Shown one piece after another: positions 45,602 through 58,000 of a DNA stretch of 64,000 nt; position 1 is the first letter of the stretch, and each line of letters starts with the position of its first letter. The DNA is taken from contig BBXU01002174.1 in NCBI GenBank assembly GCA_001598975.1, positions 1 to 64,000 of the forward strand. Direction: 5' to 3'. This stretch comes from Parachlorella kessleri (lineage: Eukaryota; Chlorophyta; Trebouxiophyceae; Chlorellales; Chlorellaceae). A model generated the notes under the pieces. The model saw nothing but the letters and a program-made list of their open reading frames with translations, did not search any database and was not told where the DNA came from. Made by a program: the position numbers and the translations under genes.

Positions 45602-48600
45602 CTAGGTGGCGGTGGCCTGGTGGGGTGCCCCCTTCTCCATCTCTCCAAACTCCTTCTCCAGGGTCTTGCTGTCGGTCGCCAGGCCCATCACTGCAGCAAG
45701 GCGCGGGCAATGCATGGATTACTCAATCGCACCGGGCACTTGACATTCCAAAGATGAAATGAACACTACCGCATGCGCTAAACGTTTCTACCAATGTCTC
45801 AAGCCCTCTATTGGGTCCTCTGGTGCCAGGTTGTCAATGGCTGAAGGCAGGCGGCAATGAGTGTGAGGGCAGCAGGGATAAGCATGCACAATCACATGGT
45901 CACAGCTAAGACCCTTGATAATTCCAATCCATGGAAGGTTGGTAAGCTGGGCAGATAGCACCCTGCTCTGCATTGTATGTGCTCAGGGATAGCCCCTGAT
46001 CTCAACGGTACACCCTTACACACAAAATAAAACCATGGGTAGTTTTCCAACATCCCAACAGCACCCAACAGGCCAGCACCAAGTTGGGGCAATCAGCTTT
46101 TGTTGGAGGTCTTTGGAGACACATGTGGTACCCTTCACGAGCTAGGCAGCACTCACCAGACAGTCCGTTGTCGCACCAGCACACGTGGCCGGTCACTGCA
46201 AGACAGGCGCCAGGAACTCTCCTTGAGAGAAGAACAGGATGAGACACCTGCGATGGCGGAATGACCCGCTGCCATGCGCTGAAGCTAGGCACAGCAATGT
46301 CCCTGAGGTTGTGTTGTGAATTTTGAGCCGAGACAAAGATCAAGGAAGCACAGAGCTGCCACAGCTCGTCCACTCGTTTGCTAAAGCCAGTCGTGTGCAT
46401 TCACCTGCTGAAGCCAGTGGTGAGCACAGGAAGGCTGCCAGGGCGCCCACCTCCATGGCCCGCATCTCCTTGTGGATGGGAGCATTGGCATGGGAGTAGC
46501 TGCAGGCGTGGGGAGGGTAGGAACGGGGGGAGAAGACCAGCATTGGCATGCCGGGGGCGGTGCCTGTCAGCTACGCTGGGTGTAGGGGCACGCTGACCGA
46601 CCAGGGCTGCCAGGGCTCCACTACTGGTGTTGTCGGACCAAGGGGCCCACCCCCCCAGCCAGCCCTGTTAGTGCAGTTTGCTCTTACCTTTCTCCACGCT
46701 ACCTGCCACCCTTGCCAAAACCCAGGTACTCCCAGATAGGTAGCACTGCTTACTTGATCATGTCATCAATGAAGCCGATGGCCTTGGCGGCCCGGCTGCC
46801 CAGGGGCCCAGCAGAGATGGTGTTCACCCGCACGCCCCACTTGCGCCCCGCCTCGTAGGCCAGCACGCGGGTATCACTTTGCAGGGCAGCCTGCTTGTAC
46901 GCAAACGAATTGACGGAATGGCATCAGAATGGGTGGAACCCCCACACCCTCTACGCCAGCCTGCAGGGTACTGCCTCTGACAGGTAGCATGCAGTTATGT
47001 GGGAGAGCCCACTAGCCCAAGCTTGGGTGAGCCCCGCTTGCGGCCAGCCTCGTGTCCAGGCCAGCACATGTGACATATGAGCACGAGCCATGCTGGCCTG
47101 GGGTGGGCACTGACTGCATGCAACTGTGGCAGCCTTCAGCACCTTGCAGGGACACGCCACTATGGCAAGTCGCTGGAAGGAGGACTGGCACATGCCACCA
47201 TGGCGCCTGGATCCTTTGCAAGCCTGGGGCATGGCTTGGTTCTGTAGCTGTCTCTTACCTTGGCGCTGCTCATGCCGCCTCCATAGCCGGGGATGACCCG
47301 GTCGGCGGCCTGGTAGGTCATAGACACCACCGCCCCACCCTCATTCATGTTGGGCCCAAAATGCTGCATGATGTGTCATAATGGGGCGGGGTTAGAAAAG
47401 CGGGGTTTATCCAATGCATTCCTGGCCTGGTCGGTCATGGACACCATGCCCCGCCCACTTTACGGGAAAATAATTGTCAGTCAGGGATCCTGACAATATC
47501 ACTATCGGTGTGTCAACAAGCAGCCGGGGCAGTAGGCTTTCAACCCTCATCACCGGCCCCCACCACCCTCCCACCCACCCACCCGCATCCTGAGCACCAG
47601 CGAGTAGGCAGACACCGCCACAGTTGCCAGGCGGCCCGCCTGGGACGTCTCCAGACTCATGGACACTCACCTACCTGCCCATGGTCACCCACCTGCATCA
47701 ACCCACCTGCATCATGGGCAACTACTTGCACCCACCCACCTGCATCATGGATACCAAGGAGTAGGCGGAAGCTGACACGGCTGCCAGGTACCCCGCCCGC
47801 GACGTCTCCAGCAGCGGCTTCTTCACCTCGGGGCCGTTGGCAAGGGAGTGCACCAGCACATCTATCCTGCCCCACTCGCTCCTGACCTGCAGTCAGGGAA
47901 GCCGGGGTGGGCATCCTGGGGTAGGTGTGTCGGTATGCAGGGAGTGACTAGGGGGCAGCCACCTGTGGGGATAGTCTGTCTGTAGCCCCTCTGCATGGCA
48001 GCGGCGTCCACCTGGCAGGACCCTCCCCAGTCAGGCTGGGATGGAACACCAGCAAGCACCCTTGAGGGCTGTAAATTAACAATTACGCGCAGGCCTCAAG
48101 GGCACAAGTGCAGCCTTGAGGACCTGAGTGGTGCCCAGCGAGTCCCGGAGGGTCCAGCAGGCAACATACGTGCGCACCTGCTCGGGCCCCTTCACTGCTC
48201 TTCACTGCCAACGAAAGCAACTGTGCTCAGAGGCAGCAGTCGGGCAGTGTTTGGGCTCGGGGCCGCTGGGGACACCATTTACACACACTTCCCTCACCTT
48301 CTCAGCTGTTTCCGACACTGTCCAGCCTGTGATGCCGGCATAGCGCTTGTTGCTTGCCACCTGAACAGGGAGCAGTGGGAGCTGGCTGACCAGCAACACA
48401 AACAGAAGCATGCATAATAGCCAGCTGCTGGATGGCCAGCAAGGCGGCAAGTCAAGTTGTGATTTGAAAGTCTACTGCCAGCTAGCTGCGGTCAGCACCA
48501 TTGACACCGTTCTGCAGGGGTTTTGCAAGGCATGCGCGAACCTCTAGGCAAGCTCTATCCTATACAGCCACACCCACATCAATGCTTGACGAATAGCCTT

Positions 48601-50743
48601 GTTCCTTGCACAGCCTGACCATATGTTTACATCTGTTAGCTTTGGCATTGCCACCAGGGGGATGACTCACATGACTCAACCTCACCTCCCCCTGACTCAC
48701 CTCCTCCGGCACATCCTCCCTCCTGTCAAAGACCGCATCCATGGGCATGATCTTGGCAAACTCCATCATGCGGCCGTCCAACAGCTTGCGAGAGCCGTCA
48801 AACTTGCCCTGCCGCATGCTGGTCTGGAAGATGCTCAGGGCGGGAGGCTGCAAGACAGGATGATGAGGGTGAGCGGATGTGTGTGTGGTGGGGGTGCAGG
48901 GGAGGGGTGGAGTGGAGTGGAGAAGGGCTATCGATTTGTGGGGTTGCGCGAGAAGTGCTGCTGGCGGGTGGCTGCAGAGTTGATAAGCTTGGCCATGACA
49001 CATGGGGCTTAAAGTGACACTTCGGGCGGGGGGGTGCGAAGGGGGTGGACAAGGAGTGTTCAGTTGAGAGGGCAGACGTGCACAGCTGGTGGTGACTTAC
49101 CCACACTCCCAAGGCTATCTCGGCCCCCGCTTCCGCCAGACACTTTGCAATGGCCCAGGCATAGCCCTGGTCGTCCGCCACGCCAGCGATGAAGGCCTTC
49201 TTGCCTGCACGCTACAGAGGCGTGAAGCTGATGTTGCTAAGGGCATAGGCTAACCCAGGTGACTACCAGGTCAGCGTTTAGTCTAGTCTAGTCTAGTCTA
49301 ACAGCGTACCGCCACCTGACCATGCTGCCGTGAGTCCCCCAAGTGGGGCCAACAAAAAGCCAGGATGTACTATGCCCACAAACCACAAGATCCAAGTACC
49401 ACTTCTTGATTGCATGCACCACCCCGTCCGGATGGGGAAACCAACAAAAAGCACAAAGGTCTATCCCACCAAGCTCCTCCATGTGTCCTTCATAGCAGAA
49501 GCACTTAGCCAAATGAAGGCAACCCGCGAGCCGCCCTTAGCGTTCATTTTGTCCTGATGCTGCCGTCTGGCCCCACTCAAGTCCAGCTGCTTCAGATGCT
49601 CCTCATAGACCTGGGGTAGCAAAGGGTTGGCAAGCCCCCACCCCCCGCCGCCCCACCCCGTCTGGCAGAGTGGCCCACAAGATGCACTTAGCTAAGCGCG
49701 ACTCAGGCATACGCCCCAGGTGCCCAACCGCAATGACCGGCGCCGCCAGTGGACTACAACACTATCGAAGGGCTTGTCCTCCTGCCCACACTGCCTATAC
49801 AGCTCCTCATCACTGATGTGGTCCCTCCATCTCAACCCTAGCATCCGGCGCATGCAGCCCTTGACAAAGACATCCAGACGGTGTTGCTGAGCACAGGTCA
49901 GCGTCAGTGACCCGCAGCTATACAGCACTACCGACAGCACTAGCACCAGGTCAGCGGTTAACAAAGTTTTCTCGTGCCTGCAATGACAAGCATCGGCTGA
50001 CGGCAGGTACTACCACAGGCCCACGTGGGGAACCCACGGCCCAGATACTTCCTACGTAATTGCATTATAACCATGCAGCATTATTGCAAGGATATAACTC
50101 AATAACATCAGTGATGTCATAAGCTGCCTACTTGCAAGCTGTCAACGAATCTGAACCAATGAACTTGGACCTGCCAGTGTGTGCTGGTGAGAAGTCAGAC
50201 TATTGAAACTCAGCCCCCAGGCAAGAAGGCGTATTATGATGTTAACATATCGTGAAGGCATCACAGTATGTTGAGGCATACCTACGATATACAGGCTGTA
50301 AACAAAGACCTACGATATACAGGCAAAGCTTCAAAAGGCAGAAAGGCTGTTGGGTCTGTTGATCACTACGCTATTAGCAAACAAAGCACTAGTACCGGCC
50401 TTGGACAGGAAGACATCAACAATTGTTGCCTTGTTTGTCAGTGCGTCTTTCTTGTATCAGGTAGGAATAGCCCTCGAACCCTTGCCAACTCAGGTTGACC
50501 CTGACCGCAAGCCCGCTCACCTCTCAGGTCGATGGCAAGCCCTCCCTGCGCTTGCGCACTACAGGCCAGCTTCCGGTGCTGCCTTGCAGCTCCAGGCCTA
50601 CGGAACCCTAACTGTGAGCGGCGTCCGACGTTTGTCCAAGGCGCACGCCGTGCTGTGGCGGGCACTGCCTTGTTGTGCAGCCTCGGGACGCGCCTGCACT
50701 CCGTGCGGGCGACCCCAGCCAATGAGAAGGTCAGACACGCCAT
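45602..50743 (-). CDS. ENR1: Enoyl-[acyl-carrier-protein] reductase (NADH), chloroplast
   Basis: It catalyses the last reduction of each cycle of type II fatty acid synthesis in the plastid. Exons are 50743-50521, 49204-49101, 48847-48701, 48360-48298, 47886-47740, 47363-47259, 46890-46754, 46499-46405, 46195-46157 and 45690-45602, totalling 1149 nt or 382 aa. Residues 1-~65 are an Arg/Ala/Ser-rich transit peptide ([13 protein letters not shown]...). The NAD site is [13 protein letters not shown] (from 82). The active site is Tyr245, Tyr255 and Lys263 in [20 protein letters not shown], matching the plant/apicomplexan spacing. [31 protein letters not shown] and NAPIHK are also conserved. The C-terminal tail (from [16 protein letters not shown]) is alga-specific. 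An earlier ATG at 50797 is in frame. Intron 1 (1.3 kb) holds a retroelement remnant. Confidence 0.96.
47580..47700 (-). repeat. Copy of an ENR exon 3' edge
   Basis: CACCAGCGAGTAGGCAGACA, then GCCAGGCGGCCCGCCTGGGA and CGTCTCCAG, resembles the real exon end at 47740-47825 (CAAGGAGTAGGCGGAAGCTG...). It lies in the next intron. A shorter copy of another ENR exon edge is near 47420-47465. Confidence 0.7.
49279..49301. repeat. TAGTC pentanucleotide microsatellite
   Basis: Four to five tandem TAGTC units lie in ENR intron 1, next to the retroelement remnant. Confidence 0.85.
49430..49985 (-). mobile_element. Degraded non-LTR retrotransposon (LINE) reverse transcriptase C-terminal region
   Basis: The minus-strand frame has the usual LINE ORF2 tail: [20 protein letters not shown] then [19 protein letters not shown] and [11 protein letters not shown] shift of frame near 49735 leads into the expected [20 protein letters not shown], and then [12 protein letters not shown]. 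Only the last ~180 codons remain and the frame is broken, so it is inert. It sits within intron 1 of ENR in the same transcriptional sense. Confidence 0.8.
50273..50330. repeat. Short direct repeat
   Basis: CCTACGATATACAGGC occurs twice, 36 nt apart, within ENR intron 1. No function is apparent. Confidence 0.7.
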
Positions 50744-52001
50744 TGAGATCGGAGTATGCGGCGTTGAACGAGGTTGGGGAGCGGCGTATAGGCGCATTTT
50801 CACCTTGGACGGCGAAGCTGCAGCATCCGACCTGGCATCCACGTGTCAGCCTCATTGGACCTTGGCCTTGCCGCTGCTGATGTATTGCGATTTAGTGTTT
50901 CGCATCCATGGATTTGCGCCCGTTGACTCAGACAAGCAGTGCCAGCAGCACCTGGAAGTCCAGTAGCTGCACTGTCAGGGCGTCATTGTTGCTCTGTCAG
51001 GGCGTCGGAGCAGCAGCTGTAGTGCTTGCTAGGTCCATAAAGAAGCTGGTGGAAGAGGGTAAGCAGCCCCATGGGCTGCCCCTGATCTCGACGCAGCTGC
51101 AGACAAGCTGGGGAAGGCCCGGGCCAGCCGCTGGGACTTTTCCTCTAGCCTGTCCACCTTCTGCTTCCCAGACTGGCATGGGTTGTTCGGGGCCATGACT
51201 TGGTGCAACAGGTTGGTTCTTTGCCCGAACAAAACCCATGCCAGTCCAGGAACCAGAAGTTTGGAAAGCTGAAGTAGAAGTCCCAGCGATTTAGCTCCGG
51301 CCTTCCCTAGCAAATCTACAGCTGCGTAAGGTTTGGGTCAGCCAGTGGCAGCCGATGGGGCTGCTTGCCCTCCTCCTCCTGCTTCTGTTGGCTCTGCCAA
51401 GTCAAGGCTATAATGATGTATGAGCTAGGTGCCTGGCTCCGAACAGGCTCACAGGCTGACGGTATTTTGCCACTGAGAGTCCCTGACGCCCATCAAAGTA
51501 TGAATCAAGCCACACTAAAATCAGCTGCTTGCAAGGGCCAAACCCAAGGCGCTGCCCGCATTGCACACGTCCTTACATGCTGGACATGTACTTGAAACAT
51601 ACAATATGCTGTCAAGGCACGCAATAGCGTTAACCACTTTCCAAAAAACTCTTAGGCATCACGCAGGCATAGCGCATAGTGTATCGGGGTATCAGTCACG
51701 GGAGGATTGTGCACAACCCAGGTACTGTTCTACAAAAAGCGTGTGTCAGCAACATCACGGCAGCACTGCTCGTAAGTAGCCTTTGAAGGCAGCCCCAGCC
51801 CACCCACCACTCAGCAGCCACCTAGTAAGACCTACCCACGGCTGCAGCTGCCCAGAGCCTCACCAATCACCCACTGCCAGTATCAGCCGGCGCACTCCGT
51901 TGCTGTCTGGAGTCCAGATATGTATACACGCACCTTCGCACCGCTGCCGACATTAGCTTGGCAGCCGCCAGTCAGATCCGACAGCAGGGCCAGCTTGCGC
52001 C
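50744..52001. other. Intergenic region upstream of ENR
   Basis: This 1.26-kb region separates the ENR start from the 3' end of the RRM gene, both on the minus strand. It should contain the ENR promoter and the 3' flank of the RRM gene. I see no gene, tRNA or recognisable element in it. Confidence 0.6.
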
Positions 52002-55000
52002 TCACACCTGCAGCTTGAACTTAATCCCAGGCGCAAACTTGGCCGCCACATCGTTGGTCCCTGCGTGGCCGGGAGTTGCATTGCCTGCGGCGCCTTCCTT
52101 CGTGTTGCCCCAGCCGCCCTCTGGTGCCTCACCTGCTGCGGCAGCAGCACCAGCAGCACGGCAGGAATAAGTGCGGAAAATAAAGAGCACTGCCTGCCAG
52201 GCTGCTGTACACACTTGCGTGACCACACAGCATCCCAGTTGCCTCTGCCACCTGCCCCTCCCCTATAACCCGTGAATCTAACACCCTTGCAATTGCTTCT
52301 GCTACGTGTACGCCCAGCTGGCCCCTCACCTGCTGCCGCCGCAGCGCCATCCTCGTCCACCGCGTACTGCATGGCCTCAGCCAGCTGTGCCTCGTCGGTG
52401 CCATGGTGCTCCGCCTCCGCCGCGGCCTGCTCGTAGCTGTGCACCATCTCGTCATAATCCAGGTGCTGCAGGGGGCAGTGCGCCTATGAGGTCAACACAA
52501 TGAGTTTGGCAGCCATCTGCGAGTGAATGATGCCACTGCCTGCTTGTAGCTGTGCACCATCTCGTCATAGTCCAGGTGCTGCAGGAGTTCCGCTCGAGAC
52601 GTCAACACACCCTTGAACCCCAACAATTCACTCTGCCCAGTGAGTAGGGCCCATGCTAGCAGACACATAGAAAGCAGCAATCTCTTCAGATCTCTTCAGC
52701 CTGCCCCACCTGCTGCCCGTCTTCCTCGCCTTCTGCAGGGGCAGGGGTGGCAGCTGCGGCCGACCGCTCCTCCCGCCTTGCGCGCCGGCTGCTCAGGCGC
52801 TCCTCCCTGCGGTCAGTGACCACCTTTCCTGCCAGTGGGTTGCGTACTTTGCAGGCATAACCTATTTCAGTAAACCCTTACTCATCACCCACCTGGCCTT
52901 GCTCCTGAAGGCGCCTACCTCCTCTTTCAGCAGCCCCAGGTCAGCCCACCATTATGCATCCCGTTCAAGCTGTCCTACCAAGCCCTTAGTCATCACCCAC
53001 CTGGCCTTGCTCATGAAGGCGGACACCTCCTCATTCAACAGCACCATGTTAGCCCTCCACCACGCATCCCGATCCAGCTGTCCTACCAAGCCCTTGGCCA
53101 TCACTCACCTGGCCTTGCTCATGAAGGCGGCCACCTCCGCGTTCAACAGCGCCAGGTCAGACCAACAATATAAATCCTTCTTGAGCTGTTCCACTGAATC
53201 CTTAGTCATCACCCACCTGGCCTTGCTCATGAAGGCCGTCACCTCCTCGTTCAGCAGCGCCAGGTCAGCGCTACGTTGTGTATCCCTTATGAGCCGCTCC
53301 AAGACTCTCATCATAGTCAACACCCACCTGGCCTTACTCATGAAGGCGGCCACCTCCTCGTTCAGCAGCGCCAGGTCGCCCTCGCGCTGCTTGACCTCCG
53401 CCTCGGCGGCCGCGGCAGCGGCGCGCCCCGCCGACAGCTTGGTGGTGCACTCCAGCAGCGCACCCAGCCACTGGCGGTACTTCCTGATTGTCTCCTCCTT
53501 GGTCTACGGGGCAGTTTCAGCGACAGTAGGTAGTGCTTGGAACGGATGACAGAGTGGCAGGTGTTCTGAGCAGACCTAGCAGGCAAGGTGCCCACTGCAG
53601 CAGGTGGCAGTCAGTGACTGACGGCAGATTTCAACCGCGCCCTCGTTGACCCAATGGCGTGCTGCTCTTCGAGTTTGAGCTCACAGCGTGCAGCCACCTT
53701 CTGCTGGCTCCCAGCCACGGGGCTGCTCCGCAAGGGTCCTTCGCGAGGGGCGCACTTCAAACGAAAATTGGAACTGCCCCGCCTCCTCCTCCTCCTGCTG
53801 GCTCACCAGCTGGCCCCTGTGCCCCGTAGAAGCCGCCTAACATGCCTGCCAAAACCTCATTTCACCTAACAGTTGTAGTGCGTCTCACCTTGAGCTGCCC
53901 TGCCGCCTCCTCTTGCTGGCTCTCCAGCTGGGCCTCCAGCTTCTCCCGGGACGCCTTGCCGGCCTTGAGCTCATTCTCCAATGCCTTGACCTGCTTCCAA
54001 TGCAGGCACAATGATAATTGCATCCATGCCCGCTGCTCTGGCCTTGATCTCATACTCCCCTGCCTTGCCCTGCAATAGCACATGCACACTCCTTCTCGGC
54101 TTCGTCCGCAGACCACAGGATGGCTCAGTTAACAGTCGACTCCACAAAACCCCTCCATAACGCGTGATGCCTGCTACGTCCCACCCTAAGTGTCACTTCT
54201 GCCTGGCGCAGCCATTGACTCAGATGGTTGCACAAACCATGACAGAGGACGACTCACCCTGAATGTGAGCTCCGCCTCCGCCTTGCGCAGGCGCATCATC
54301 TCCTTCTTGACCGCCTCGCTGGAGGGCGGCTGCTTGGCTGCAGCAGGAGAACCAAAGGTTCATCACAACCTGGTCACGTGCTGTGGCCATCTCTATCCCT
54401 TGGATAGGTGACGAGGTCATGGAAGAGCGTGACGAGGTCATGGAAGAGAAGACTGTTCGGGTGGCGCACCAGACACCTGTGCTCTGGCCGGGCAGCTCTG
54501 GGAGCTTCCGCCCGCCTAGAGTGCAGATAGGACCGCTGTGCAGCATCTCCAGACCAAACGCCTGGGCCGCCCCGCCATCTGCCTGTGGTACAGTCCCGCT
54601 CCTCCTGCGCCCTGCCCCTCCCCACCCGGAAGAACTATCAGATACACGCTATATATTACAGACCGACCCTGCAGGCAGCCAGCCAGCAGGCAGGCGGGCT
54701 GCCCTACCTGAGCCGCCTTTAGCCTTGTCGGCGGTGCCCCGCTCCCGCTCTGCTCGGTGCTCCTCGCCGGCAGAGGACTCAGAGGGGCTGCCACTAGAGT
54801 AGGAAGGCGAGCGCTCGCCGGAGGAGCTGCACGCAAAGCCGCCACTAGAGAAGGATTGCTAGGGTTGCAGGAGAGACTGCCGAAGGGGGTGGGAAGGCGG
54901 GCGCCCGCGGCACACATCCTGGTGGCGAAGGGAGCTTGGGGGTTTTCCAACTACCTTGCAACATAGGCTCAACGATCTAGGGCAGAAACAGGAACACGGC

Positions 55001-58000
55001 ACCATGGAGGCGGCCTGCTAGTCATCCATGACTCACCGAGACTTGGAGGGCGAGGGCGACGCCCGGCGGCGGCGCTTGGTCCCGCCCTCGGCGCCCTTGG
55101 GGGCCCCTCCCTCCTCGTCATAATAGTCATCATCACGATGATCACGGTCGTGCTTGCCGCCCCTGCACAGTCGGAACACGGGACTACAAATCAGGCAGAA
55201 TCACGATGCACCACTCTCCATGGTATTTCTCCCATGGCGTTCACAGCACCGAGCAGCATAGCACAGCAGGCTCCAATGCTGGACGCGGCGGCATCCTTGG
55301 CCTGGCACCCCTCCAGGGGCTTTCCAACCCCCTGCTCATGACAACTTAAGGGAACAGTCGTGCTGCATTCGCCTCACCCCCCACCTCTGTGGTCACCAAG
55401 AGCGCCCTGGGGAGGCAGTTCCCTGTGCCAACTTCCGGCAGTCTCCCCTCCCTATCCCACACCCTCTGCTTGCACAAACCTAGCACGTTCTCTCTAACAC
55501 ATCCCGCCACCCCCTGTCCCGCACGCTGTGCTTGCGCAGCCTCCACCCCTTCACCTGGGCGGCGACCGGGAGCGGCGCGGCGAGTACCTCTCCCTGTCCC
55601 GCTCCTCCGCGTACTCCCCGCCCCTGCCCCCGCCGCCCTCGCCATAGTGCTGGTACCCGCCCCGGCCGCCGTAGCCGCCCCGGCCATACCCGCCGCCGCT
55701 CCGGCCGCCGCTGCCGTAGCCATCCCCGCGACCGCCCACATACCCGCCCCTGCACCGTGCCAGCAGAATGGGCTGCTTACAACCACCGCGATTATGGTTC
55801 ACACCAGCTCCCAAGGCAGGCATTCTTCACTGGGTCAAGGGCCCCTGCTGCAAGTACCTGGCCTGGTCGGCCCCGAGGGTACTGCCAGGTTGGGCCCCCA
55901 GTGACCCGAGCACAGTAATGCACGCCACCGTCCTGGCCCAGCAGTACCAAGCACTGCGGCAGCCAACCACACCCCCAGCAGCATGCAGGGAGTCTCCACC
56001 ATACACCTCCTGTCCAAAAGCATCATCCACAAGCAATATATGGCACAGACCCACATCTCCTAAGATGCCCCTGCCATAAGGAGGGCAACCCAGTTGGGAA
56101 GCTGGGAGGCGCCTTGCCCTGGCGCAGCTCCCATCTCCACACAGTCACATTCAGCCCCGAAGGGCACCCAACTTGCCTGCCGCGAGGGGGCCCGTCAAAG
56201 GAGCGCCTGCCCGGAGGGAAGCTGGGCGGCCCCCTGGCATGGTTCACCCGTATAATGCCGCCGTCCAAGTCCCTGCAGCCCAGCGGTCGACAGCAACAAG
56301 GCTCCAGGCAGACATAAGAACAGCGCGTCAAGTGTAGGACCCCACAATGACACTAGCAGGCTACATTGCTGTGGCTGCTGTGTGAACAGTGGCGACTTCA
56401 GCGGATGGCAAAGGTTCCAGCTAAAAAGGGCCGCAGAAGAATACGGACGAAAGCATGCATGTCTAATGTTTTACATGCACTCACAGCTGCACAGCAACTT
56501 TGCTGACACAAGTGGCATGACCCGAACCCTGTACTGCGGCGGGCACCTGGTTGCACAGTTCGTATGCAATGCTCAATGTAGACAAAGTAAGAAATGGGGG
56601 AGACGAGGCCATAAGAAATCACATATTGCCGCCCTACTCCCTCCACAAGTCCCGGGAGTAACAGAAAGATGTGTTTGTTCCCTTGGTGGTTGAAGCAGAA
56701 TAGAGGGTCATATTCGGTGCCCCGATTGGCATGGCCCTTGGAAAGCCGGGCGACCTTTGCAGCACCACTGACGGTGCGGCAGGCGCTAATGCCAGCCAAG
56801 AAGCCGATTGGCCTGGAGAAGAGGACCCGTGGCCCAGTGTAGGAATATATAATGGTGAGCTTGTTCGAGTGCAGAACCAAACTTATGAGGCTCTAATCAT
56901 AACAGTGGTAATAGGTGAGTAAATGGGTGGGACGGCAGGGCCGCTTAATGCCACCGCCTTGCTGCACAGGGGATAGAAGCAAAGGCCAATACTCATCAAC
57001 GAGCTGCACGCATTTGGATGTCCACTCATTGCTGCAAGGGGTTCCTGCCAAGCTTCCTATTGGCTGCACCGTCCTGCTCTGCAAACTTGCTCACGCCCCA
57101 AGCGGTACCTTTGCAGCCAGACGGTGGTGAGACTGTGCACAAAAAATGCCCAGCAGCCACCCTGAGAGGACAGGTGGCTCGCTGCTTACAGAGGCCAAAG
57201 GCATTCTTGCTCACCTGCCAGTCTCCATGGCAATCCCCAAAGAGGCAGAAATACGACGAAAGAATGCGTTCGTGGCCGCCAACCACACTAACGCTGGGCA
57301 GGGCCAAGAAGCTGGGATTGCGGGTCCAGCTGAGCTGAGCCGGGCGCCGCTGGCTGCCCCACACGGGAGACGACTGGTGGAGTTTCCCCAAGACAACCTG
57401 CTGCCGCTCAGCGGCACTGTGGGTGATGTTGCGGCCCAGAAGGTCGATTGGGACCACCACCCACTAGTCCGGGGGGCAGCGCCGTCTCACGCGGCGCCCC
57501 AAGGGGTGTCACACCTGCCGTTGGAGTCGTTGAGGGCCTCGGTGGCGTCCTGTTCGTCCTCGAAAGACACAAAGCAGAAGCCCTTGGAGCGGCCGGTCTC
57601 CTTATCGTAGATCATCTGCAGGGCGCAGCAGCCAGCCTTCCTGGTTAGCTTGGCCGCGCAAGGAGTATAAACAACTATTTCAAAGTGCAAGTGAGCTGAG
57701 GGTAGCTACAGCGCTGGAAGGTTGGCTGGGCAACTGTTGGCTGGGCAGTTGTTGTAAGTAACTATGAATAAAGGAACGATATGCGAATAAGCCGGTTTTT
57801 GAGAGAGAGTAAACACCTGCAAACGCGCATCAACAGCTAAGGTCAGATGATACTTCCCTAGTAGAGCCTAGGTAAGGTGCTAGTTCCCGAGGGCAGGATC
57901 AGGCAGGGTTTGCACACCTTGACGTGGGAAACTGGGCCATAATACTTCTCGAACCAGTCGTGCACCGTCTTCTCCTCCGTATCATATCTTAGGTTGCCAA

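Noticed and set aside
56382..57480. Possible nested gene in the long second intron of the RRM gene
   Set aside because: Several 60-160-codon frames exist on both strands, but none has a recognisable domain, consistent splice sites or a credible start.
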